From Portulaca oleracea (taxonomy: Eukaryota; Streptophyta; Magnoliopsida; Caryophyllales; Portulacaceae), in NCBI GenBank assembly GCA_029582165.1, contig CM055868.1, forward strand, positions 17,786,391 to 17,850,390: a stretch of DNA of 64,000 bases, given 5' to 3'. The stretch's first letter is position 1, and each line of letters opens with the position of its first letter. The translations under genes and the position numbers were made by a program. Under the pieces are notes generated by a model. The model did not search any database. It was given only the letters and a program-made list of their open reading frames with translations, and was not told where the DNA came from. This document shows positions 22,865-32,685 of the stretch, piece after piece.

Positions 22865-25800
22865 ACTCGAGACTTGATCGCATTGAGCAAATGTTGAAAG
22901 AGTCTACACTCTTTAACAATCAATTCATGGATGATGTAGGCTTCACGCCCGTCCCCCGGGGTAGACTTCCCCCCAAATTCAACATGCCTGATATCAAATT
23001 TCTTGGTGTCGAGAACCCACATCAACATGTACGGAATTTTCTGGGGGCTATGACGCTGAAAGGAGTTGAAGAGGACATTTATCACATCTTCTTTCCTTGG
23101 ACTTTAGGTCCAGACGTCATGAAATGGTATAGTACGCTCAGTCCCGCCAAGACTTCACAATGGAGCTCACTTTGCAAGGAGTTCCTACATCAATACTCCT
23201 ACAATGTCAACATGCCTGTCACCTTAAGGGACATGGAGCTAATGAAGCAAGGAGAAAGGGAATCTTTCTCAGATTACTTCGCTCGGTGGATATCAAAGGC
23301 AACTCAAATGGTAGATCGACCTTCGGTGGAACACCAAGTTGATATGCTTATTCGAAGCCTGCAACCCTCGTACAACACTCATCTGAGATTTCAACCTCTT
23401 AAAGACTTTGGCACACTGAGATTGGCCGGCACAAAGATTGAGAGTGAGTTCGCTAAAGGGGTTACAACTGGGGGTTGGAAGAACACCTACACTAATAAAA
23501 AGTCAGCTGGCCCATCCGCATCGGCTAATAAAGGGAACGAGGTGAATGCTTTACAACGCTACACCGAGTATACCCCGATAGACACTTCATATGCTCAAGC
23601 CTTGGAGCGTCTATTAAGCAAGGGAATGATTACCCTTCCCGACTTAAAACCTGAGCCGAAGGAGAAGCCACGGGGTTGGGATGCTGGTAAATTTTGTAAG
23701 TATCACAAGGCGCGAGGACATGATACTGAACAATGTTTCACCTTGAAGAATAGAATGGAGGAGATGTTTAGGTCGAAGCAACTGCCTTTACCGAAGGCAG
23801 CACAAAAGCCGAGCAACACTGGAAACCCATTAGGTTCCTTACACATACATGCCATTTCTGAGGAGTGTGAATGGGATCCTTCCGATTTCATTACCGATGC
23901 AAAGAAACCGACTTACATTACGCGCTACTTTTCCGAGGACAACGAGGTTAATGGTTTATGGGTTAGCGATGAGGAAGATGTCTATGGCGAACCTCATGCT
24001 CAGAACGTCACCAACAACTTTTGGGACTCTGATAGTGACGACGACTTTTGGGGAACAGCAAAATCCGGGGAAACCAAAACCCCGGATGTTACTTTCCTCA
24101 CACGGTCTGGGCGCCATAATCATCCAGGAGGTCCTTCCCAAGTCCAACCTCAAGACAAAGGGAAGGAAAAAGTAGGGGAGACAGTGGTCCCTACCCCTGA
24201 AGAGGATCTTGTGTTAAAGCAGTTGAAGAAATTGAAGATGGATGTTACGGTCTGGCAGTTATTGGCAGCTTCACAAAAGCACAGACATGCTTTAATCGAG
24301 GCTTTAAGTAAACTTGAAGTGTCGCCTGAAACCACACCCGAGGAAGTAGTATCTTTTGTCACTTCAGGCCAAAGTACTATAACCTTTAGTGATGAGGATT
24401 TGCCCAGAGAAGGCTTTGCACACAACAAGGCCTTATACTTATCTGTGGGCTGTTCTAATAAGGTGATACCATTGGTATTGGTTGACAACGGATCTGCTGT
24501 AAATATTTGCCCATGGAGGACAGCCCAAAAGCTGGGTATTCAACCTTATCAGCTTACTCAACAGGCTATCCAACTTAGGGCTTATGATAATACTCCTAGG
24601 CGAATTTTGGGTTCAATCCTCTTGCCAGTCACTATGGATACAATTTCTAGCAATGTTGAGTTCTTGGTACTAGACATTCCGGCTTCCTTTAATCTCTTAC
24701 TAGGGCGCCCTTGTTTGCATGAACAACGAGCGGTGTCGTCTACCTTGCATCAGAAAGTAAAGCTATCGGTCAAGGGTCAGGTGGTGACCATCAAGGGAAA
24801 GGAGTTATCCGCGATGATTACTTCTAAGAAGCCGATGTTGGAAGTAGAACATAACTCTAAGGATGAGGAGTTCCATCATTTTGACATTGTTGCTGCCTTG
24901 GATGAGGTCGAAGCACCTTTGGACTTGGATCCTTACTCGAATAGGAAGGTCAACGCTATACTCAAAAGACAAGGTTACTTTCCTGGTTTACCTTTAGGAA
25001 GGAGAGCACAAGGGCCCACATCCTTTCCCTTGACTCAAAAAGGAAACTATCGTTTTGGATTGGGGTACACTCCAACGGAGGAAGAACAACGATTAGCCAA
25101 GAAGGCTGTGATCGTCAAGAGGAGCGAGCCAATACCGCTTTATAGTGTAAAGCCGTATCCACTCACGCTTAACGGTCAGTTTGTGAAAGAAGGAGATTAT
25201 TTTCCCTACTTCGGCTTTCCAGAGCCATACTACTTGAAAAGCAAGGGGATTTTGGTTCCAGGATTGGAGATTTTCAGTGACTGCATGCTGCTCGAAGAAG
25301 AACCTTTCACACCAGCACGGGAAAGCAAGACCCCACTAGATTGGACTCATCTAGCCGGGAGTAACATCTTTGGGATGTTGTTTGGTCGAGAGGCACGAAA
25401 AGAAGAGAAACCTGTGGAGGCACTTTCTCTAGCCTTATCAAGCATGGATTTTGATCCTACTGAGCTCATCGCAACATGGGGCCAGGAGAACAAGCAAGTC
25501 ACCTGGATATCGGCTGATGGAGATAAAGAGTTCACCTTAGCTATAGGAGAGTCTGTGCATGGATCTGAGTCTAGTTCTCATTCTGTTCATGGTCCATTTT
25601 CTGAGTCTGTCTTAGAGTCGGGCCTTAAGCCAACTAAGTCTGTTGCATCAACTTCTGGAAGGTCTGTTGAGTCATCTGTTAATGTTCTTGTTTCCCAATT
25701 CAATGAAATGAACTCTTTCGCTTACGACTCTTCTCATCCCCTATCCCTGAACTGCTTTGCCTCAAAAGAAAATAATGATGATGCTGTAAACGAATCTGAA

Positions 25801-28269
25801 ATTCCTAAAGATCTTTTAAAAGCTGTAGAAGAACGCGATAATCGAATTTCAGTAATTGAAGAAACCATAACGGTAAATCTGGGTACCCTGGAAGAACCTA
25901 AATTGACCAAAATCGGGAAATCTTTAACCCTCGAGGAGCAAGAGCAATTTACTCTACTTCTACGAGAATTTGTAGATGTCTTTGCTTGGTCATACCAAGA
26001 CATGCCCGGTATAGACAGAGAGATAGTTGAGCATAGAATACCGCTTTACCCTGACGCTAAACCAGTAAAACAGAAGCTTCGGCGCATGAAACCAGAATGG
26101 GCGTTGAAGATTAAGGAAGAGGTTGAGAAGCAGTTAAATGCAGGCTTTATTAGGGTGTCGGAATACCCACAATGGGTAGCGAATGTAGTCCCAGTCCCGA
26201 AGAAGGATGGGAGAGTGCGGATGTGTGTGGACTTTAGAGATCTAAACAAGGCGAGCCCGAAGGACGACTTCCCTTTACCTCACATTGACATTTTGGTAGA
26301 TAACACTTGTGGTCATGCTCTTCTTTCCTTCATGGATGGGTACTCGGGTTATAACCAAGTCAAGATGGCTGAGGAAGATATGGAGAAGACAACATTCATC
26401 ACTCATTGGGGTACATTCTGTTACGTGGTGATGCCATTTGGGTTAAAGAATGCAGGGGCAACCTATCAAAGGACTGCCACTACATTGTTGCATGATATGA
26501 TGCATAGAGAAGCAGAAGTTTACGTGGATGATATGATTATTAAATCCGTTGATCGCGAAACACATCTAGATAGCCTTAGAAAGTTTTTCCTTAGGCTTCA
26601 TAAGTACGGAATGAGATTAAATCCACAGAAATGTGCCTTCGGGGTGACGTCGGGTAAGCTGTTAGGCTTTGTAGTAAGTTCCAGGGGTATTGAGGTCGAT
26701 CCCGCAAAAATCAAGGCGATACAGGAAATGCCATCGCCTAAGACAGAAAAGGAGATAAGAGGCTTCCTAGGACGACTACAGTACATAAGCCGATTCATAG
26801 CAAAGTTGACCATGATCTGTGACCCCATATTTAAGAAGCTGAAGAGGGGAGTCAAGCCTGAGTGGGACGAAAAATGCCAAGCAGCCTTTGACAGGATCAA
26901 AGAATACTTGGCCAACCCACCCGTTTTAATGCCTCCCACGCCTGGAAGACCTTTATTGTTGTATCTAACTATCACAGAGACAGCAATGGGGGCTATGTTA
27001 GCTCAAAGGTACGAAGATGAAGAACGAGCAATCTACTATTTAAGTAAGAAGTTCTTGGAATATGAGACTCGGTACTCCAACATTGAGAGGTTGTCCCTAG
27101 CTCTTGTTTGGGCAACGAGGAAACTACGTCACTACATGCTTGCTCATACAGTGCATGTGACTGCTTTCATGAACCCTCTCAAGTACTTGATGGAGCAACC
27201 ATTGGTCAATAGTAGAGTAGCTCGATGGATGGTCATGCTGTCGGAGTTTGATTTACAGTTTGTTCCACAAAAAGCCATAAAAGGAAGAGTGGTGGCGGAT
27301 TTTCTGGCTGAACTACCCGTAGAGGAAGCTTGCGAAGAAGAACTCGAATTTCCCGATGAGGAAGTATTTCAAATACAGAAAGAAGCTTGGGAAATGTATT
27401 TTGATGGAGCCTCTAATCAAAGTGGATACGGAGTAGGAATCATTCTGATCTCACCCGAAGGAGCACATACTCCGATTTCGGTGAAATTGGATTTTGAAGC
27501 TACCAACAATGTGGCTGAATATGAAGCATGCATCATTGGTATGCAAGCTGCGGTAGAGATGGGCATAAAATGCATAAGAATATTTGGTGATTCAAGCCTC
27601 ATAATCAATCAAGCTTCCAATAAGTGGAAGGTAAAGAATGAAGCTTTAGCACTTTATCAAGCTTATGTGAGAGATTTAGCAGAACACTTTTATCAAATAG
27701 TGTTCACTTATTTACCTCGGGAGCATAATGAATTAGCGGACGCTTTGGCTAAGCTGTCATCCTTGCTTAATATCCCGAGAGGAGCCGTTTCTATGCCCAT
27801 ATGTGTAGGTCGAAGAGCTCAGCCGGCTTATGTATATTCTTTGGAGGTTTGTGAGGTAGACCCAACTTGTTGGTATTACGATATATACCAGTACCTCACC
27901 AAAGGAACTTACCCTGAAGGTTCCACTAAGAGGTCACAAAGAGCAATTAGACTCTTAGCTTCACAGTATTGCTTGATTCAAGGTCAATTGTACAAGAAAA
28001 CTGACATGGGCATCAATTTACTTTGTCTAAGCCGGGAGGAAGCTAAGAATTTGATGGAAGAAGTTCATGGAGGAGAATGTGGTCCGCATATGAATGGACG
28101 GATGTTGTCCAAAAAAGTACAAAGAATGGGGTATTACTGGTCAACTATGGAAGCTGACTGTCACGATTACGTGAAGAAGTGCTACAAGTGTCAAATTTAT
28201 GCCAACTTTAACATCGCCTTGGCCGTTCTCAATATGGGGCATCGATATCATAGGGAAGATCACTCCTAA
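22861..28269 (+). CDS. Tat-1 Gag-Pol polyprotein (Gag, protease, RT, two RNase H domains, integrase zinc domain)
   Basis: One 1,802-residue frame, unusually intact for this window; it opens without ATG because of an upstream frameshift. Gag covers residues 1-270 (FHEFLHQYSYN-like core near 100-115), with a CX2HX4HX4C finger (CKYHKARGHDTEQC) at 279-292. The protease has VDNGSAVNIC near 541. RT has RMCVDFRDLNK near 1120, FMDGYSGYNQVKM and catalytic YVDD at 1221-1224. The first RNase H (about 1370-1490) looks degenerate: TITETAMGAML where TDAS-type sequence is expected, and FMNPLKY for TDHKALK. A second RNase H at 1510-1635 keeps D1515, E1553, D1577 and D1627. The integrase HHCC domain is near 1736-1780, after which a deletion shifts the frame. 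Confidence 0.92.
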   Translation: MNSRLDRIEQMLKESTLFNNQFMDDVGFTPVPRGRLPPKFNMPDIKFLGVENPHQHVRNFLGAMTLKGVEEDIYHIFFPWTLGPDVMKWYSTLSPAKTSQWSSLCKEFLHQYSYNVNMPVTLRDMELMKQGERESFSDYFARWISKATQMVDRPSVEHQVDMLIRSLQPSYNTHLRFQPLKDFGTLRLAGTKIESEFAKGVTTGGWKNTYTNKKSAGPSASANKGNEVNALQRYTEYTPIDTSYAQALERLLSKGMITLPDLKPEPKEKPRGWDAGKFCKYHKARGHDTEQCFTLKNRMEEMFRSKQLPLPKAAQKPSNTGNPLGSLHIHAISEECEWDPSDFITDAKKPTYITRYFSEDNEVNGLWVSDEEDVYGEPHAQNVTNNFWDSDSDDDFWGTAKSGETKTPDVTFLTRSGRHNHPGGPSQVQPQDKGKEKVGETVVPTPEEDLVLKQLKKLKMDVTVWQLLAASQKHRHALIEALSKLEVSPETTPEEVVSFVTSGQSTITFSDEDLPREGFAHNKALYLSVGCSNKVIPLVLVDNGSAVNICPWRTAQKLGIQPYQLTQQAIQLRAYDNTPRRILGSILLPVTMDTISSNVEFLVLDIPASFNLLLGRPCLHEQRAVSSTLHQKVKLSVKGQVVTIKGKELSAMITSKKPMLEVEHNSKDEEFHHFDIVAALDEVEAPLDLDPYSNRKVNAILKRQGYFPGLPLGRRAQGPTSFPLTQKGNYRFGLGYTPTEEEQRLAKKAVIVKRSEPIPLYSVKPYPLTLNGQFVKEGDYFPYFGFPEPYYLKSKGILVPGLEIFSDCMLLEEEPFTPARESKTPLDWTHLAGSNIFGMLFGREARKEEKPVEALSLALSSMDFDPTELIATWGQENKQVTWISADGDKEFTLAIGESVHGSESSSHSVHGPFSESVLESGLKPTKSVASTSGRSVESSVNVLVSQFNEMNSFAYDSSHPLSLNCFASKENNDDAVNESEIPKDLLKAVEERDNRISVIEETITVNLGTLEEPKLTKIGKSLTLEEQEQFTLLLREFVDVFAWSYQDMPGIDREIVEHRIPLYPDAKPVKQKLRRMKPEWALKIKEEVEKQLNAGFIRVSEYPQWVANVVPVPKKDGRVRMCVDFRDLNKASPKDDFPLPHIDILVDNTCGHALLSFMDGYSGYNQVKMAEEDMEKTTFITHWGTFCYVVMPFGLKNAGATYQRTATTLLHDMMHREAEVYVDDMIIKSVDRETHLDSLRKFFLRLHKYGMRLNPQKCAFGVTSGKLLGFVVSSRGIEVDPAKIKAIQEMPSPKTEKEIRGFLGRLQYISRFIAKLTMICDPIFKKLKRGVKPEWDEKCQAAFDRIKEYLANPPVLMPPTPGRPLLLYLTITETAMGAMLAQRYEDEERAIYYLSKKFLEYETRYSNIERLSLALVWATRKLRHYMLAHTVHVTAFMNPLKYLMEQPLVNSRVARWMVMLSEFDLQFVPQKAIKGRVVADFLAELPVEEACEEELEFPDEEVFQIQKEAWEMYFDGASNQSGYGVGIILISPEGAHTPISVKLDFEATNNVAEYEACIIGMQAAVEMGIKCIRIFGDSSLIINQASNKWKVKNEALALYQAYVRDLAEHFYQIVFTYLPREHNELADALAKLSSLLNIPRGAVSMPICVGRRAQPAYVYSLEVCEVDPTCWYYDIYQYLTKGTYPEGSTKRSQRAIRLLASQYCLIQGQLYKKTDMGINLLCLSREEAKNLMEEVHGGECGPHMNGRMLSKKVQRMGYYWSTMEADCHDYVKKCYKCQIYANFNIALAVLNMGHRYHREDHS

Positions 28270-29044
28270 AGGAACAGGAGGACATGAGTATGTGCTTGTA
28301 GCCATTGACTACTTCACAAAGTGGGTAAAAGCAGCATCATACGCAAAGTTGACTTCTAAGCACGTTGCTAAATTCATACTTACAAATATTATATGCCGTT
28401 ACGGGGTACCTCACGAGTTGATTAGTGATAATGGAGTTCACTTCAAGAGGGAGACAGCAGAGTTGTTAGCTAAATATAAGATCCAACATCATAGATCTTC
28501 GGTTTATAGACCTCAAACCAACGGAGCGGTTGAGGCAGCTAACAAGAACGTCATTAGGATAATAGAGAAGATGGCCACGACTTATAAAGACTGGCCAGAC
28601 AAATTGCCCTTTGCATTGTGGGGTTATCGGACTTCTATTCGTACATCCACCGGAGCAACACCTTACTCCTTGGTATATGGGATAGAAGCGGTGTTACCAG
28701 TAGAGGTAGCAATACCTTCTCTGCGAATTGTAGTCGAGAGTCAAATTCCGGAGGCGGATTGGGCTAAGGCTAGATACGAGGAGTTGGTTAACGTCGATGA
28801 AAACAGGCTCAGAGCCATGCATAATGTCCAGATATATCAAAACCGCATATCCAGGGCATTTAACAGGAAAGTTAGGACAAAAGACCTCAGAGAAGGTGAT
28901 TTGGTGCTAAAAGAAGTAAGGGCACCTATTCAGGACCCAAGGGGGAAGTTTAGGCCCAATTGGATGGGCCCGTTTATTATAAAGGCGATACTTCCTGGAG
29001 GAGCGGTGAAGTTAATGGATTTGGAGGGTGAAGAGTATGCCTAG
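28199..29044 (+). pseudogene. Tat-1 integrase catalytic and C-terminal domains
   Basis: The frame reads SPWPFSIWGIDIIG, LISDNGVHFKRE and PQTNGAVEAANKN, giving the D, D and E of the catalytic core. It ends at TAG 29042 after LPGGAVKLMDLEGEEYA. It is in another phase from the gag-pol frame. Compared with related elements about a dozen residues between the zinc domain (CYKCQIYA) and SPWPF are missing, so a small deletion both removed the linker and broke the frame. The core itself has no stop. Confidence 0.88.
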
Positions 29045-30347
29045 CTAACCAACTTGGATCAAATGAAGAGGTTTTACGCTTAAGGGTAAAAGTGGACGTA
29101 GAAACTGGTGTCCGAAACCAGCAACTATCCTCGAAACATTAGCCACTGATTTATTTAAGTCAGCAACTAAATACTTACACTCCCATTTGAACTACGATGG
29201 CCTGATTCCATGTAATGTGGATACGTAGGAAGCTTCTCTAAAAGTCCGGCCCAAACAAATAAAAAAAAATTTTCCCGATACTTTATTTTTCGGCCCTTAA
29301 AGCAACATAGACTCCTCGCGGATTCGATGAATCTTAAAACCTTTTTAGGGCTCGAAATTTCAAAAAACCTTACCTAGGCCTCTACAGGTCCACGCGGATT
29401 TTCTGAGGCCTAAGTTGTACTTCGTCCAAGCCTAATTCAGTTTTTGGGGCTTTAAAGGTCCAACAGATCCTCGCAGATCTGGGACAATTTTGCCCCGATT
29501 CATACGAAAAGCCACAATTCTGTTGGGCTCACGTAGATTCCTTTGCCACCCAACTGGGTCCATGTGGATTTTTGGGTACATGGGATCCCGTTTTATGCCC
29601 TTTCACAGCCTGACTTAATTTTAAGTCTTAAAACCCACATAGATCTTCGTGAATTTTGCAAGGCCCAAATCAGGGTTCGTATGAACTACCGTCAGTCCAG
29701 TCTTCCATGCGTGACCATGCACCCAAGCCTGTGGATCCACGCGGATCTTGCTCATCCTTGGCCCAAAATACTCACCTTATATTTCTGGAGCTATTTTGGG
29801 TCGGATCCGCGCGGATCCTTTGTTTTCTAGACCCTTTATTTTTGAGGACCACGCGGATTTGGTTACTGACCTGGCCCAGGGTACTTATTTTTGGAGCAAT
29901 TCTGGTTAAATCCGCGAATCCTCAGCTTTTCTGGGCCCATTCGTTTTTTTTAAAAATCCACGCGGATCGACTTAACGACCCGGATACTCACCAGATATTT
30001 TTTCGGAGCAATCTTGGTTGGATCCACGCGGATCTCATATTTTTCAAGGCCCATTTTTGTTTCTATTCATTCTCGTGGGTTACCTTCTTGATACAAAAAT
30101 CTTCGCGGATTTTACATTATTCTGATCGGAAATAAATTTTCTGTGTGCAGAAGTCCACGCAGATTTCACACGTGTAATTGAAAATTCTGAAATCCCGTAA
30201 AACGCAATTTATTTCAAACAAACCTAAAGCCTAAAGATAAAAAACGAAGGGAGAGCATGCAAGCTTATAACTTGCAACTACAACGTTCATCGGCATCAAA
30301 AAAAAAATATACTAAAAAAAAAACTAAAGGCAAAGCAGCATCAGTAT
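29045..30347 (+). other. Tat-1 non-coding block between integrase and antisense gene 1
   Basis: The sequence contains about eight exact CGCGGAT words between 29320 and 30120 and several one-base variants (CGCAGAT, CGTAGAT, TGTGGAT). Each sits in otherwise dissimilar sequence, often near GGCCCA or GGGCC. Short ORFs at 29543-30135 read through the motif words and are not supported. Confidence 0.75.
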
Positions 30348-31785
30348 CTAATCTTGCTTGAGTTTCTTTCCAGACTCTAGAATAGTGTTTGACCCAGATC
30401 CTTCACTTTGTGTAGACGCTCTTCGTTGTCTTTTCTTGGCAGTTAAGTCACTAGGGGCTTTCTCTTTGCCTTTCCCAGTAGTTTTAGGGGTCGGTTGAGT
30501 CACTGGTGGGTTCAATTCTTTTTCTTCATCTTCCTTTAACTGCTCCCTAGTAGCGGAATCTTTTTCAAGTATCCAATGGCGATAAGCCGTAGATACATAG
30601 GTACTTCCACCTGTTGTAGGGACAGTGAGAGTTGGTCTGCTCATCCAATAGTCCTGCCAAGATCTAACCTTTGCAGCATCGTTTGTGATGACTTTAGGGT
30701 TAGGAGGAATGCAGTCAAGTGTGGGGATCCTTTGTTTTCTTCTTATCTGACGCCTGGCCCGTTCGGGGAAGTAATAGGTGGTATGTGTTAGACCCACAAG
30801 CCTCACAAAAGGACATCGGTGGTCAACGGTTACCACTTCCCTTATTCTCCACCAGGTGATATGCCACTTAACGATCATCTCCTCGATGAACCACTTCAAC
30901 CACTTGTCCGTAGAGCGCTCCTTGTACTTACGGGCACGTTGGCAAAACTGGGTCATCCGGAATGTGGGTTCGTTCTTCGGAGGAGCCAAGAAGCGAGTGT
31001 GCTCCATCAACCATATGTGCAAGGAAAGAAAAGAGAAAGTTAGAGTTTACGACAAAGGGGATCCACGCGGATTCCCGGGGAGGAAGATCCACGCGGATTT
31101 GTAGGTGGCAATTTGGGTGATAGGAGTAAAATCCGCGCTGATTTCGGTGAAAATGGGAGATTTGAAAGAGAGTTACCTGAAGAAGCAGGGGGCTTCCTGA
31201 GAATTCGCCTTTGGGTTCTTCACAAAGTCGATCCAGGCACAAGATGGTTTCAGCTACTATCATGGGTGCTAGATTTTGATCACAACGGAGGCTCTCGCTG
31301 ATATTAATTAGAGAAGTCGGACCGCTATTTGTACCACCATGGTAGAAACAGAACCCTCCCAACAAACACAGAACTAAGGCCCTAGTTCTTCTCTCAACGT
31401 TGTCACTTCTTTTGAGTGAAGAAATTAAAGGCAGAAAGTTTACCCTTTCACCTTCTAAAATTCTTTCTAGGTTATCTTTCTCTAGGCCAAGAAGAGAGGT
31501 ATACTTAGGGGCGGTATTCCTAGAAGAAGTCGGGATTACAGGTGTTGAAGTGAATTTGAAACCTAGTATTGCACCGAACTCTTCAGGGAGAGGGCACAGT
31601 TCTTTCTCCCCAAACCTAAATGTGTGAAGCTCAGGGTCCCAGAATTCAGCAGCGGCCCTCAAGAAATCCCACATAATCCTCACTTGCCTTAGGCTAATTA
31701 GGGTATGAAGATTGTATCTCTTCAATTCTTCTTTTTCAGCATACGGAAGGGAGAGCATCCATTGTTCTAACTCTTTCTCGAACGA
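30348..31785 (-). pseudogene. Tat-1 antisense gene 1: two-exon DUF7745/plant-mobile-domain-like protein
   Basis: Exon 1 runs 31785-31177 (203 codons, from MSFEKELEQW), exon 2 runs 31016-30348 (222 codons to TAG). The intron of 160 bases begins GTAACT and ends GCAC where GCAG is expected; with that boundary both exons are in phase 0 and read LLLQ then IWLMEH. Exon 1 has FWDPELHTFRFGEKELCPLPEEFGA, the pattern of plant mobile domain and DUF7745 proteins (family named from memory). Exon 2 ends in a basic, nuclear-signal-like stretch (AKKRQRRAS). The function is unknown. The acceptor change probably disables splicing, so I call it a pseudogene although both exons are open. Confidence 0.75.
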
Positions 31786-32685
31786 CATATTTTTGGTAAT
31801 AACGTGGGTCTCACGCAGATTTTGGAGAATTGGCCAAGCCAAAAGACAGATGTAGGGGAAATTTGTGAGGATATAGGGGGTAGATCTTCGCGGATTTTAT
31901 AGGGCGGAAGTCCGCATGCAGTGTTATGGTTGTAGTAAAAGTCCATCTGGATTTGCAGAGTACTAATCCATATGAAAATCAAAGACTCGGTTGGCAATTC
32001 AAGTGGGATAAGTTTCGGATCGCAGTGGAAGTTGTACAGATTTAGGATCTACGCGGATTTATCAGCAAGTTGGCCCATGCGGATCTAAGGAGAATTTGGG
32101 CCAAGTACTAGGATCCGCGCGGATTTTGCAGATTGGCCAAGTACTGGAATCCACGCGGATTTTTTCGGATTTTGAGCCAAGTACAGGTCCTCGCGGATTT
32201 TTGCAGTTTTTAGACCGAGCACAAGTCCACGCGGATTTTGTAAATTTTGGGCCAAAACACGGGTCGGACTGGGATCCACGCGGATTTGTCGAAGTTGTGG
32301 CCATTGCTTGAGTTCACACAAATTTGCAGTCAGAGTTAAGGCTATGCTAATTCTCGCAGATTTGTCAAAGTTGTTGGGATTAAAAGCCCGAGCTATTTGT
32401 TTGCATGGAGGCTAGTTATGTAAATTTTGATGTAATCAAGTTATTTGCTTCCGACAATTTTTATAGAAATCAACTCTTGTTTTGACCACAGCTCAACGTC
32501 TTGTCTTAATTGTTTCGTTCTGCATCGCATGTAGTCTTAGCTTTTTCTTATATTAGTTACAATAATAAAAAAAAAAAAAGCATTCATACATTAGCATTTG
32601 CATCAATGTTTACGTCTAGGATAGTTCATGGGTTCAAAAAAAAAAAAAAAAAAAAAAAGTCTAAGCATTATACATGGAAAATTCC
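31786..32685 (-). other. Upstream region of antisense gene 1 with CGCGGATTT array
   Basis: This lies upstream of gene 1 and downstream of gene 2. Between 32045 and 32300 there are CGCGGAT words near 32054, 32118, 32155, 32192, 32229 and 32279. The three middle intervals are 37 bases, and the phrase CCAAGTAC..GG..TCC before the word recurs, so this part is a degenerate ~37-bp tandem repeat. An A-run occupies 32636-32658. It may serve as promoter for gene 1 and 3' region for gene 2. Confidence 0.7.

Noticed and set aside
29543..30135. ORFs of 95 and 159 codons after the Tat integrase
   Set aside because: They translate CGCGGAT motif words (Arg-Gly/Arg-Ile repeats) and have no domain; overlapping frames look the same.
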